A stretch of 64,000 nucleotides of DNA from Bactericera cockerelli (GCA_024516035.1 CM044966.1:16163377-16227376); one strand, 5' to 3'; shown: positions 1 through 10,739, numbered from the stretch's first letter. The notes: generated from the sequence alone by a model not told the origin. Numbers and translations: made by a program.

Positions 1-205
1 TGGCTAAAAAAAAAGACATAAGTACAGAGAGAGAACGAGAGAGGGAGGGAAGAAGAGAGAGAGACAGAGATATAGATAGAGATAAAGAGAAATATTTAAG
101 ACATTTGTGAGAGATAAAGAAATGGTTAGTAAAAAGTGACAGGATTCAAGAAATATGGAGGACATGAGGACAAGTGTATGGCTTAAGTAGAGGGGGAAAG
201 AGAGA
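1..205. repeat. GA-rich simple sequence
   Basis: Irregular (GA)n and (GATA)n purine-rich sequence at the left edge. The open frame on the minus strand here is only repeat-derived Ser/Leu-rich sequence. Confidence 0.85.
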
Positions 206-212
206 TTTAGAT

Positions 213-397
213 CAGCGGTTCCCAACCTTTTCAGCTGGGGGGCCCAATAATATTTTTCAAACAATTTTGCGGCCCACCCCGATTTTATTTTGCACAATTT
301 TAATATTATTTCTTGAGTTTCGGCCAGCATCCGCGGCCCAGTAGCGAGCTGCCCGCGGCCCACAAGTGGGCTGCGGCCCACCGGTTGGGAACCGCTG
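213..397. mobile_element. hAT-like MITE, 185 bp
   Basis: The ends are inverted repeats: CAGCGGTTCCCAACC at the left and GGTTGGGAACCGCTG at the right. A CAGNGGTTCNCAACC-type terminus is characteristic of hAT elements of the Charlie kind. The inside is GC-rich, with repeated GCGGCCCA motifs, and stands out from the GA/AT background. It has no coding capacity, so it would need a hAT transposase from elsewhere. The 8-bp flanks (ATTTAGAT and AGGATAAT) do not match, so a target duplication is not shown; it has decayed or the copy is rearranged. Confidence 0.75.
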
Positions 398-473
398 AGG
401 ATAATTATGATGGTCAAAGAAGTTAGAAAAATAGATATTCAAATACTGATGAATTCAACTGAGAAAAAGAGAG

Positions 474-683
474 ATAATAATAATAGTACTCTTTAGTGGA
501 AGGAACCACCAGGCGAGGTTAATGCTCAAAGCATTTTCGTCCACCTAACCCTCACGAGTCTTATTATTATGTGGTCACAAACTCAATTTAATGAGGAAAA
601 ATTCATGTACTGTGTGGGATTCGAACAGATCCCTCCGCTCCCCGAATTATCAGACTAGTGCGTTAACCAATTGAACACAGTGA
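474..683 (-). mobile_element. tRNA-derived SINE, family 1, copy a
   Basis: On the minus strand this begins with a tRNA-like head: an A-box-like GGTTAACGC and a B-box-like GTTCGAATCCC. A tRNA-unrelated body follows, with CATGAATTTTTCCTCATTA, then a CCACATAATAATAAGACTC block, then a tail reading TTCCACTAAAGAG and (ATT)n. The same head and body recur at 38751-38960, 58281-58444 and, head only, 52885-52975. The family is defined from these four copies. I cannot assign it to a named SINE. Confidence 0.75.
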
Positions 684-835
684 AAACAGTTTGATAAACA
701 AAAAGAGATAGGTAGATATTCATAAAAAAAGGTTCAAGTCCCGGTTTTAGCGTAGATTTAGTAGAGCGAGTTTGAGTAGTTGTGACATCACGAAAGTGAT
801 GAACACAAATATGATAACTTTAACTTTTTATCTAT
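684..835. other. AT-rich spacer, nothing recognised
   Basis: Short unique-looking AT-rich DNA between a SINE and a GA tract. No reading frame or RNA fold of note. Confidence 0.6.
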
Positions 836-1286
836 AAACAAGATAGAAAAAGTGTATGAGAAAGAGAAGAAGAGAGAGAAAGAGAGAAGAAACTATAAAA
901 AAAGAGAGAGACAGATGGATAAAATAGAAAAAGAAGGAGTTATAGAGGGAGGGAAAGAGAGAGAGGAAGAGAGATAGAGAGACGTAGAGAGAGAGAGGAA
1001 GATGGATATAAAACAGAAAGAAGAAACTATAAATAAAAAGAGACAGATGGATATAGAAAAAGAAGGAGTAATAAAAGGAGGGAAAATGAGAGAGAGAGAG
1101 AAAAAGAGAGAGAAGGAGAGGGAGAGAGAGAGAGAGAGAGATAGAAGGAGAGAGAAGGGAAAAGGGTGAAAAGCGGAACAAAAAAGTTAATATGTTAACA
1201 TGTGTGTCATAAAAATGCAACGAGATGGAGGATATATAGAGAGAGAGGATGAGAGAGAGAGTGAAAGAGAGAAAGAGAGAGAGGAT

Positions 1287-1317
<31 letters not shown>

Positions 1318-1760
1318 TAGAAGGAGACAAGTGGAGGGAAAGCGGTTGTGTCTGGGAGGGAGAGGAATAGGAAACTATTAAGAGGAAGAGGGAGATAAAG
1401 GGATAGAGTGAAGAAGAAAAGGGAGAGAGAGGAGGAAAATTTAATATTAATAGCCTGTTGTTGTGGTGGGAGAAATGTCTTGAAATTTTATATTTTCCTC
1501 TCCTCTCTCCATCTCCTAGTCTCTCTTTTGCATCACTACATTAAGAGAGAGAAGAGAGAAGAAGGACGAGAGAGGAGAGAGAGAGAGAGAGAGGAGTAAG
1601 AACGAAGAGAAGAGAGAGAGGGGGGGGTCAAGAGTATAAGAAAGAAGATTTAACGGTACCTATATAGAGAGAATGTTTTCTATGTTAGATATACGGTGCA
1701 AGAGAGAGAGAGAGGAGAGAAAGGAAGAGATATAAAAAGTGTAATTTGGTTAAGAGAGAG
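836..1760. repeat. GA-rich simple sequence block
   Basis: GA, GAAA and GAGG microsatellite tracts (836-1170, 1225-1440, 1545-1760). A short interruption at 1441-1540 includes a CT stretch, so the strand bias flips briefly. All open frames here are low complexity. Confidence 0.85.
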
Positions 1761-1764
1761 AGTA

Positions 1765-1935
1765 TAGTTAGTATATTATTATTATTATTAAACGTTTTAT
1801 TAGAAGAACATAGCATATACAAACAAATAATGGTTAAAATATTTATGTGTAGCAAATACCAATAAGATATTGGAGGGTACAGAGTGTAGAATAGAATTTA
1901 AGTATAAGTATAAGTTTTAGTAGTGCTTTATTTAG
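1765..1935 (-). mobile_element. Possible LINE 3' end
   Basis: Read on the minus strand the segment ends in an AATAAA signal followed by (AAT)n, as LINE 3' termini do. No coding sequence remains. The T run at 1990-2010 and the DNA up to about 2200 hold nothing else I recognise. Confidence 0.35.
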
Positions 1936-2218
1936 ACTGTCAGAGCAAGAAAAGTGGTCCCATTAGTCAACAGTTTCTGTGGGTATAATGGTTTTTTTTT
2001 TTTTTTTTTTCGTACTGCCGAGAACAGACCGGAACAAAGAGAGAAAGTTACATAATAATGAGGAAGAAACAATTCAAAATATGGCATATTCATGAGATTT
2101 TTTTTTCTTTCTTTTAGCATAGCTCAATTTTGTTTAGTCAACAATGCAAACTATGTTCACTATTAGAAATTGCTGTGGCCGTTACTTGGTGGATTCATCC
2201 TACTTCACAACAAACCAT

Positions 2219-2378
2219 TACAGACTGATAGAGTCGTTATTTTTTATATTCGCTCTTTCCAAAAATTATAACAGACTGATATGGTCCCGCTATTTGGTAC
2301 AGTCACTCTACTGAAAAACTATTACAGACTAATGGGGTCGCTATTTGGTACAGTCGCTCTACTTTTCAAAAATCTCTG
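2219..2378. repeat. Minisatellite, about 54 bp x 3
   Basis: Three imperfect tandem units, each containing TTACAGACT-like, GGTCGCTATTTGGTACAG-like and CGCTCTAC-like blocks. The first unit is the most diverged. Confidence 0.7.
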
Positions 2379-2459
2379 ACCCAACTCAGCAATGAAACAA
2401 TGGGAGTGATGATGCCATTCTGTGCAGAAGCACACCACTGCCATACAAATATAGTAAAC

Positions 2460-2645
2460 AAAAAAATACAAAGATAGAGAGAAAGAAGGGGAAAGGGGAT
2501 AGAAAGAGAAGGGAAAGAGTTGTGTGTGTAAGAGACAGAGAAGGGATAAAGAGAGAGAAATAGCGAGAGAGAGATCAGGGATAAGGAGAGGGGAGAGAAT
2601 AGATAAGAGAGATAGATAGAGAGAGAGAGAGAGAGAGACAGGGTA
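2460..2645. repeat. GA-rich simple sequence
   Basis: (GA)n with GGGA interruptions. Minus-strand open frames over it are spurious. Confidence 0.85.
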
Positions 2646-2830
2646 GGATTTTTTTGATTGATTGATTGAAATATCATTTATATTTATTTTTAATTATTTA
2701 CAGTTAAATGTGATCTCCTAAGCTAAGACTAACTTTTTGAGAGATCGCTCTCATCTCATTACTTAAAAACTAACACTAATATTATAATTATCCATACAAC
2801 ACAGTATTACAATGGCAAAGTAGCAGTGAC
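2646..2830 (-). mobile_element. LINE 3' tail with (ATCA)n
   Basis: On the minus strand it shares TTAGCTTAGGAGAT and the following AT-rich sequence with the plus-strand segment 48275-48350. It ends in tandem ATCA, where the other copy ends in CAAAT repeats. A shared body with a variable short tandem tail is typical of LINE 3' ends. No ORF remains. Confidence 0.6.
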
Positions 2831-3004
2831 GACTGTAGTAAAATGGAGTAATACAAAAGACAGCAAAATTACAATGAAAAATACAATGTTCCTTGCCTCA
2901 GCATATGGGTTCGAATTCCGAGCGGGTACAAATTTGTTTAATATCTTATTCATGAACAGCTTAAAGATCTTACGTTTAGACGGGAGTTACTTAAATTCTA
3001 TCTA

Positions 3005-3245
3005 TGGGATTGAGAAGAATAGAGAGAAACAGGATAAGAGAGAGTAAGAGAGAGACAGGGTAGGATTGAGGGAGACAGGGTAAGAGAGAGAGAAAGAGAT
3101 AGAGAGAGACAGGGTAAGAGAGAGGGAGAGACAGCTAAGGATTGAGAGGGATAGAGAGAAACAGGATAAAAGAGAGAGAGAGAAACAGGATAAGAGAGAT
3201 AGAGAGAGACATGGTAAGAGAGACAGAGATATACAGGGTAGAGGT
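3005..3245. repeat. GA-rich tandem repeat with AGACAGGGTAAGAGAG motif
   Basis: A purine-rich array with recurring ACAGGGTA and ACAGGATA words on a GA background. The 175 bases before it (2831-3004) hold nothing recognisable. Confidence 0.75.
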
Positions 3246-3359
3246 AGGAGTGAGTGAGAAGTGGGTTATGGTTCGGAATTACTAAACTTATTTATTTTAT
3301 TTGTATGAAATTCCCCCTTGCCTTACACCACGAAAAATATTGTCTCATTGTATCTGGTT

Positions 3360-3538
3360 TTTCCAGCCTCCCTCATTTCTCTCCCTCTCTGTTGTTCGCC
3401 CACTCTCTCTATCTCTTTCTTTATCTCTCTCTTTTCTGTATTTCTATTTATATATCTCTCTTTCTTTTTCTTTATATCTCTATCTATCGTTCTCTCTCTA
3501 AAGAGAGAGAAGAGAGAGAGAACGATAGATAGAGATAG
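3360..3538. repeat. CT tract turning into GA through a palindrome
   Basis: A CT-rich tract ends in a perfect 24-bp inverted repeat (arms 3476-3499 and 3513-3536, 13-base spacer). Beyond the spacer the pyrimidine strand becomes purine-rich. The bases after it to about 3740 are AT-rich and featureless. Confidence 0.8.
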
Positions 3539-3739
3539 GTAAGCTTATTTAGATGTAAGCTCTCTCATAAGTTCAGAACTTATAATAATCATAATAATGT
3601 ACCATAAAATGTAAATATGTAAATCAAATAATGTAACTACCATAGTGAAATTTATTAATTAAGATATCTACTTATTATTAACTACTTAATTAGTATACCA
3701 TTTGTTACTTCCTAAAAGTGATTTTTTAGCTAGGTCTTT

Positions 3740-4260
3740 CTAATGAGAAAAAGAGGGAAAGAAATGAGAAAGAGAGAGAGAAAAAGAGAGAGAGGGAGAG
3801 GAAGAGAGGGAAGAGAGAGAGAGAGAGAGAGAGAGAAGAAGCTCTGACAGAAAGAAGAAAACTAACAAGGAAAAGTTGTATCCACTGTCTGTCAATACTT
3901 CATCTTCTGTCACACTCCTTTCATTCTTTAATCTGCCACAATCTAATTCCATATTTTCCTTCAAGACTTTCTTCCATTTCTTCACAATGACGCTCTCTCA
4001 CATGCCATCTCTCTCTCCACTTCTAACTCTCTCTATCTCTCATTATATATCTCTCTCTCTCTCTCTTCACTTCTCTCTCTGTCATTCTATATCTTTCTCC
4101 CTCTCGTTACTTACATCTCTCTCTTTCGTTCTATTTCTCTCTCCACCTCTTATCTTATATATCTCTCTCTCCCTCTCATTACTTCTACCTCTCATTCTCT
4201 ATCTCTCTCTGATTCTATATCTCTCTCACCCTCTTTTTTCTCTCTCTTTCATTACATCTC
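3740..4260. repeat. GA tract then CT tract (strand switch near 3850)
   Basis: GA-rich 3740-3840, about 150 bases of mixed sequence, then CT-rich 4000-4260. The mixed part is open on the minus strand, with a short Lys/Glu-rich peptide, but it has no recognisable domain and I do not call a gene. Confidence 0.7.
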
Positions 4261-4334
4261 TGTCTTCATCATCTTGTCTATTTTTTGCCTCCAGCAGAAC
4301 AGATACTGTTTCCATCTCCTTGTTGTGGTAAGAT

Positions 4335-4965
4335 AGTTTCTCTCTTGTCTTTGAGGATTGCTTCATCGTCTCTTTCCATTGAGTCTTAAACATCATCAAG
4401 ATTTTCTTCACTCAATGTCATATTGGTTTTATACACATTTCTCCGATTTTGCTTGTAGCTTCATTTGTTTTTTTCTATTTCTTTCTTTTGCTTCAATATT
4501 CACAAGTTTTCTTTGATATTTACAAAGTTTTATTCAATATTTACAAAGTGGAATAATTAAAAAAACAAAACTTGATAAAAAAAAATTCTTTCTTTTTCTT
4601 TTTTAATATTTACAAGTTTTCTTCAATATTTACAAGTTTTTCTTCAATATTTAGATAGTTTTCTTCAATATTCATCTCTCTTGAATTTGAGGATTGCTTC
4701 ATCATCTCCTTCCATTGAGTCTTAAACATCATCAATATTTTCTTCGCTCAATGTCGCATTGATTTTATACATTTCTCCGATTTTGCTGGTGTAGCTTCAT
4801 TCGTTTTTTTTTTCTTTTTCTTTCTCCTCCTTCAGTATTTACAAAGTTTTCTTCAGTATTTACATGTTTTCTTCAATATTTACAGAGTTTTCTTCAATAT
4901 CTACAAAGTTTTCCTCAATATTTACAAAGTGAAATAATTATTAGAACAAAACTTGATCAAGAGTA
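4335..4965. repeat. Tandem duplication of a ~340-bp block with AT-rich minisatellite
   Basis: The block 4341-4500 recurs at 4676-4830; both contain GAGGATTGCTTCATC, CATTGAGTCTTAAACATCAT and ATTTCTCCGATTTTGCT. Each is followed by tandem copies of a ~20-bp unit built on CTTCAATATTTACAAAGTTT. On the minus strand both copies keep a similar short Lys-rich reading frame, which may simply reflect the duplication. Confidence 0.7.
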
Positions 4966-5925
4966 ATGCTAATGTCTACAGCAGTCTCTTCCACCCTTGA
5001 TAAAAAAGTGTGATTTCATCTTTTTTGACATTGTTTTATATGAGCGCACGATAAGCTGAGTTGTAATATGTATATTTGATTGACATGTGGGAGCTTCCGG
5101 GATCCTATTTTAGAGCCCATAATACTTACTCCGGGATCGGCAAGCTATAACACAGACCACAACGGTTTACAATAGCTTCTGATTCATTGATACAAAAGTT
5201 GGGATTGATGGGCTCCAGCCATCTAAAGTTCAACAGTTGCATCGTTATGAACCAGATTTTCTTATGCGCGTTCAACCATCGCTCATTGTGAGTACTTGGA
5301 CTTTTCCTTTTTAAGCCAATAAACCCTTGGGAAAAACTGCAAGCTTGTCTGACTTTTTAGCATTGAAGCTTAATCAAGGGTGGTGATAGTGTCACTTGCT
5401 TCAAATTGTGGAGAATTATCTTCCTGTGCTGTCTTCATATAATTTTTTACTGCACTTTCACTCTTTTTTACTGCATACACATCTACATATCATCGACTCT
5501 ATCCTTCTTTCTTGAACATTATTTTGATTTTCTTTTTTCTCATAATAATTAATTGACTAACTATCACTTGCGCCCAATTTAATAAATAATTTTTTTCTTC
5601 TCAAATATCAATTTACCATTTTTTTTTAAACATATACCTAATTTATGTTTTTTTTATATATAAAAAAAATTCTTCTCCGAGTCGTCCTTCAGGAAGGGAA
5701 CCGAATGTGCAAGAAGCATTTCCTCTTTGATTGGCTAGACCAATTTTTTGGTCTAGCCAATCAAAAGGATCACCCTTAATTCCAATCAATTTCTTTCTCA
5801 ATTTTTTTTTTCCATTTATGAATCATTAACAAGAAGGGTATTTCCCACATTCAAAAATTAATAATCTTGTACCGAAGAGTGGATAAATTTTTCCTGGAAT
5901 TCCGATTTCCCTTTCTCTCATAATA
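4966..5925. other. Intergenic DNA with repeat scraps and one perfect hairpin
   Basis: No gene seen. 4955-5015 resembles, on the minus strand, the GGTGGAAGAGA-type LINE tail found elsewhere in the window. 5100-5165 is a diverged copy of the repeat paired at 57774/58513 (shared ATAACACAGACCACAA-like words). A perfect 18-bp stem with a TTTT loop lies at 5726-5765. Confidence 0.55.
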
Positions 5926-5927
5926 AT

Positions 5928-6084
5928 GGTTGGGTGGAAGAGATTGCCATAGGCAACAACCCCGTCTTTTAGTTAGTACATATGTTTATATATATTTTTC
6001 TATTGTTTTTTCCTTTTTATTGTATAAATTGTATATATTGTGTCCATTTTGTAATTTTTATAATAATTATTTGTACTGTACATA
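5928..6084 (+). mobile_element. LINE 3' tail with conserved hairpin, copy 1 (left half)
   Basis: Starts GGTTGGGTGGAAGAGATTGCC. The ATTGCC word pairs with GGCAAT a few bases on to form a short hairpin, then an AT-rich tail follows. It is interrupted by the Tc1 element and resumes at 7687-7735, where TCTAATAAAGTG supplies a polyadenylation signal. Other copies lie at 18646, 27531 and 29327 (plus) and 42660 (minus, diverged). The AATAAA-terminated tail and one copy with a likely ORF2 end upstream point to a LINE 3' UTR. Confidence 0.6.
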
Positions 6085-7686
6085 CACTGAGCGTCAAAAT
6101 TAGAGGAACGCTAAAACGATCTCCAATTTTAAGAACTGTCTTCCTTTTGGGAACCTCTTCTTGATCAATAATATTGACAAATATGATTGACTATCGCTAA
6201 TGATTAGAAAGATACACAGTTATCAAGCTCGTAGAGAGTAAACAATAGTTTACTATAGCTAACTCGAAAATGTACACTTTTGAGTAACTTCATGTGTTGG
6301 GGTCATGTATCGAAAATCCATCATTCCCTTACCTGGGGTCAAAGTGATTACGTTTCTCTATTTTATTGAGTTGTTAAGATGTTTAAGTATCGTTTTTCAT
6401 TAACAATGAATGATCTTAGAGGAGTGGAAGTGTTAAGAGCAGTGGCATTGACTGGCGCGGGGTGGAGTTATGCCAAAGTGGGAAATTCTCTCGGTGTCTC
6501 AAAATCCGTGGTTCTTCATGTGGTGAAACGTTACAGGGAGACTGGTCAGTAGAAAAGAAGACGCAGGCAAGGTCGAAAACGCCCCACAACAGCACGCGAG
6601 GACCGCTTCATGGTCCTCACGGCCCTGATAAATCGGTTCCAAGGCATAACAGGGGTGCGTGCGGAGGTCCAACGCACCCGGGGTGTTAGGATTTCCACTT
6701 CTACTGTGTCAAGAAGACTCCACGAGCACACTATAATGTGTCACCGAGCCAAGTGAACCCCACTTCTCAGTTTTCAGCACAAAGTGAAGAGGAGTGCATA
6801 TGTCCAGAACTACAGAAGGTGGTCAGTCCGTCAGTGGAGCAAAGTATTGTTTACAGACGAGTGTAGGTTGGCTCTTAAGTCTGATGACAAGTGGGTCAGG
6901 GCCCTGAGGAAGCCTAATGAGAGGTACGCGCAGTGTACCATGGTAGGAACGGAGCAACATGGTGGCGGCTCAATCATGGTATGGGGGGCATTACTCTAGG
7001 GGGCCGTAACACACTGTATATCATAGAGGGGGCGCCCTGACCTCTCAACGATACGTGTCGGAGATTTTGCAAGATTTTGTGCTCCCGTTCATGTTATTCA
7101 TTGGAGATGGCTTCACCCTCACGCATAACAACGCTCGACCACATACAGCAGCTTTAGTATGTCGTTTCCTTGAGGAGGCTGGATTAGAAGTTCTGGACCA
7201 TCCACCTCGCTCACCCGACATGAATCTCATTGAGCGTGTATGGGACTATCTCAAGAAAATGATTCGAGCAAGAACAAACCAACCGAATACTCTGGCGGAG
7301 CTCAAAAGAGCCGTGGTCGAAGAATGGACCGGATGAGCCAAGCTTATGTTAATAAGCTTATCCGAAGTATGCCAAGGAGATTAACGGCCCTGCATAATGC
7401 TGGCGGGGGCAATAAGAGGTATTTAAGTAGCAAAAGTGTAAGGAAAATTGAATATTTCTAAAAATGAGCATTTTTTTAATCTTCCATTTTAGGCAGTTTT
7501 TGTGAGATTGCTCTAAATGTACCAATAAATGAATCCCCTCTTGTTATGTTTATATGAATTTTTTGTCTTGTTCCTAGTTAGCATTTATATTTCTGGTTAA
7601 CCTGAAAAGAAAATAGGTTCCTAAGTAAATCCGCCTCGAAAATATTCAAGATCATTTTAGCGTTCCTCTAATTTTGACGCTCAGTG
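6085..7686 (+). mobile_element. Tc1-like DNA transposon, decayed
   Basis: A complete element by structure. Terminal inverted repeats of about 36 bp begin CACTGAGCGTCAAAATTAGA at each end, and TA dinucleotides flank both sides (6083-6084, 7687-7688). Tc1/mariner elements duplicate TA on insertion. It sits inside a LINE 3' tail whose two halves read through once the element is removed. Its transposase gene is broken (see 6406-7461), so it cannot mobilise itself. Confidence 0.93.
6406..7461 (+). pseudogene. Tc1-family DD34E transposase, multiply disrupted
   Basis: Encodes a cut-and-paste transposase of the Tc1 group. From the ATG at 6406 the N-terminal part is a helix-turn-helix region followed by an Arg-rich GRKRPTT-type linker. 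The catalytic core is recognisable: LFTDECR (first D, 6856-6858), then HNNARPHTA, then SPDMNLIERVWD (E). The spacing from second to third catalytic position is 34 residues, the Tc1 pattern. Lesions: an in-frame TAG after the HTH region, a second TAG/TGA-type stop before 6784, a stop near 6997, frameshifts around 7000-7045 (including a G run), and a one-base loss near 7325 that shifts the C-terminal RSMPRRL segment. The second catalytic Asp is Asn (codon AAC at 7127-7129). It is a dead copy beyond doubt. Confidence 0.92.
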
Positions 7687-7735
7687 TATGTCTTTTCATA
7701 TCTAATAAAGTGTTTAATAATAATAATTTTAGTAT
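7687..7735 (+). mobile_element. LINE 3' tail, copy 1 (right half)
   Basis: The continuation of the tail that starts at 5928. It contains AATAAAGTG followed by (TAA)n-like sequence. The 120 bases to 7855 hold nothing recognised. Confidence 0.55.
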
Positions 7736-7857
7736 TTCTTGATCGACCCCTTTCCTTCGGGTGTGATTTCATCAAATTTAATGTACGCTCACCTCGTGTG
7801 GCCTATTCAAATATTAACGACGTCGAGTGAGTGACTAGCCATCTATTTCTTGTTATA

Positions 7858-9997
7858 CAGTATGTTTCAGAAAAGGTGGCCACCCCTCGTAACTTTTGAA
7901 CGCGATGGAATTTTTCAATTCTGTAAAGTCCTAGGTATAGGAAGTGCCCTATGGCCCATCCTGTGGTCATATTTATTTTTGGCCCCGGTCGGCCCTTCCG
8001 GCTTTTAGGCCATATTTTTTCATTTTTCTCGCGAATTTTAAATGGAATGCTATATTTTTTATTCCTGTTAATTAAAGTCCAAGTTAGGCTGAGTATAATG
8101 AGCTTTTAAAATTTTCAAAAACCTTATCAGGGGCGGAGCTAGTAGGGTGCAAGTTTCAAAATTGTTACACCCTGTATTTCAGCGTTAGTTAGATTTTTTA
8201 GTACTTTTTTTATGTTCATAGGTTCAAAATATTGTTTTACACCATATGAAATCAAAAAAGTATTCTTGTTTACTTCTAATCAGGGTCATAGTAAGGTTTT
8301 TGTAAAAGTACTTTTTTTCTCACGTCAATTTTTCCGTAAATAAATGGTGTTCTCGAAATTGGCATTTTTAGAGGTGAAAGTCTGCTGTGACATATGATTT
8401 TTATGCTTGAAATCGAAAGAAAACTTAACGGAGAAGCGATTAAAATCATAAAAAAAGCCATTTAACCTGCTAGTTTTTTCACGACAGTGTCCGGTAAAGT
8501 GGGTGAATTTCGTATTGGATTTTTTTTTGTTGTTGAGGAAACACAATTGGCATAGAAAATAAATAATATCTAATAAGGGAATATTACTTCAATAAACATA
8601 GCTAAATGCGAAATTAAATGAAAATTATTTCTTCTAAATCAGTGCCGGATATTTTTTTTTCTCTCTCTTTTTGTTTCACTTTTCAAAGTTCAAGTTGTAT
8701 CAAAAATAATTATCGGATAATGCTGCTTCTAAAGTCGGCCTAGGGGTCCCCTGTTGAGACATTGGTAAGTTGGTAAAATCTGTAGAAAACACATTGTCAA
8801 TAATTCTGGAGTCAGTCCGATGGCGTTTTGAATGCAACGATTCTTGTAGGATCACCGAAGTTAAGCAACGTCCAGCGAGGAGAAGACTTCGTGATGCTGG
8901 CATTCCGGCCTAACCCAGGCTGGGTGAGATAAATGTGTTTAGGAGGTTGGTGAGTTTCTTGCGAATGGAATGTAACACCCCCGTTATGATATGACCATGC
9001 AGTTGAAACGCGATATTAAACCCAAATTTAAAAAAAATCATACTGGTGTTGCTAGTAATGAATACCAGGTCTCTAAATAAAAATCTAATTATCTCGAAAT
9101 TTAAGAGAAAAAAATACCAGGTCAAGTACCAAACTCTTGAGGGTGAAAAATTAAACCAATTCAATTATTTTAAAGAGGCGAAGAGAGAGAGAGAGAGAAA
9201 AAAATATCCGGCACTGATTTAGAAGAAATAATCTTCATTTAATTTCGCATTTAATTATGTTAATTGAAGTATTATTCCCTTATTAGGTATTATTTATTTT
9301 CTATGCCAATTGTGTTTCCTCAACAACAAAAAAATCCAATACGAAATTCACCCACTTTACCGGACACTGTCGTGAAAAAACTAGCAGGTTAAATGGCTTT
9401 TTTTATGATTTTAATCGCTTCTCCGTTAAATTTTCTTTCGCTTTCAAGCATAAAAAACATATGTCACTGCAGACTTTCACCTCTAAAAATTCCAATTTCG
9501 AGAACACTATTAATTTACGGAAAAATTGACGTGAGAAAAAAAGTACTTTTACAAAAACCTTACTATGACCCTAATTAGAAGTAAACAAGAATACTTTTTT
9601 GATTTCATATGGTGTAAAACAATATTTTGAACCTATGAACATAAAAAAAGTACTAAAAAATCTAACTAACGCTGAAATACAGGGTGTAACAATTTTGAAA
9701 CTTGCACCCTACTAGCTCCGCCCTTGATAAGGTTTTTGAAAATTTTAAAAGCTCATTATACTCAGCCTAACTAGGACTTTAATTAACAGGAATAAAAAAT
9801 ATAGCATTCCATTTAAAATTCGCGAGAAAAATGAAAAAATATGGCTTAAAAGCCGGAAGGGCCGACCGGGGCCAAAAATAAATATGACCACAGGATGGGC
9901 CATAGGGCACTTCCTATACCTAGGACTTTACAGAATTGAAAAATTCCGTCGCGTTCAAAAGTTACGAGGGGGTGGCCACCTTTTCTGAAACATACTG
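7858..9997. mobile_element. Long-TIR (foldback-like) TA element A
   Basis: Bounded by CAGTATGTTTCAGAAAAGG and its reverse complement, with TA flanks (7856-7857, 9998-9999). The arms are about 815 bp each (7858-8672 and 9183-9997) and roughly 95% alike by eye, so the element could fold on itself almost completely. The 510-bp centre contains a 5S-derived SINE. The mirrored 61-codon frames in the two arms are symmetrical by-products, not genes. TA flanks and a CAG terminus suggest a non-autonomous Tc1/mariner-superfamily element. No transposase remnant is visible. Confidence 0.85.
8806..9038 (+). mobile_element. 5S-rRNA-derived SINE, copy nested in element A
   Basis: The head contains GATCACCGAAGTTAAGCAAC, the internal promoter region of 5S rRNA, and GTGATGCTGGC. 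A shared body follows: CCCAGGCTGGGTGAG, a GCGAATGGA word, CCCCCGTTATGATATGACCA, then AAACCC and an A-rich tail. Parts of the 5S B/C region are missing compared with the copy at 43850. It lies between the two arms of element A, so it probably inserted there later. Confidence 0.8.
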
Positions 9998-10027
9998 TAT
10001 ACCTTGCTGTGAATTTTTTTCACTTTT

Positions 10028-10731
10028 ACTTCCGAGAAATTTCTAATATTAGAAATCGGAAGTATTGTGTTCGTTTTTGTAAAAAAAAATATTTTTTTGC
10101 TCCGATTTCAATTTTTTTCATATTTCTGGACGTTTCATAACCTCCTGAGCAAATTTGGTTTTGTGTCCGTCTGTCGGTCTGTCGGTCTGTCTGTTAAAAC
10201 GATTCCTTGTAACGCGCAAATCTCGAAAACTACTCGACCGATTTTGATGAAATTTTGCACACATCTAGGAGACATTCTGTAGATAGTCCCACTTTAAATT
10301 CATCGAATTCGTACTAGCGGCTCTAGGTGAAAGAGACCATGCGCCTGACCACTAACTTTTTACTTAAATGCTTATATCTCGTGAACGGTACACCCGATTT
10401 TGATGAAATTTTGTATGTATATGAATATTATTGTTTTACACAGGCTTTTTATATTTTCTTTTTAATTAATTATAATTTGACTCTGATATTTAAGAAAATC
10501 CGAAATTTTGGACAATAAAGTCAAAAAATAAGAACCACGACTTGCCGATACAGAATTTTTTGTAGAATCTAGAATGTAGGAAAAACGGTTTTCTACCATA
10601 TAAAACAAATTTGAAGAAAATCGGTTCAGCCGTTTCGGAGATACAAGTAATTTAGTATAAAAACTCAAAATTCGCACGTGCACACAATGTGAAACAATCA
10701 CGAGGAAGTATTGTGTCCATAATTGGCAGTG
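10028..10731 (+). mobile_element. Dispersed 700-bp family, copy 1
   Basis: The first of three near-identical copies, all on the plus strand (others at 39510 and 48415). The left end is a palindrome starting ACTTCCGAGAAATTTC. GGAAGTATTGTGT occurs just inside the left end and again near the right end. The inside has two CCGATTTTGATGAAATTTTG boxes and a short CTGTCGGT microsatellite. No domain is recognisable; the conserved short frames follow from copy identity. Class not determined. Confidence 0.75.
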
Positions 10732-10739
10732 TTTTTTTA

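Noticed and set aside
8276..9578. A pair of 61-codon proteins, one on each strand
   Set aside because: They are mirror images created by the two arms of element A; no domain.
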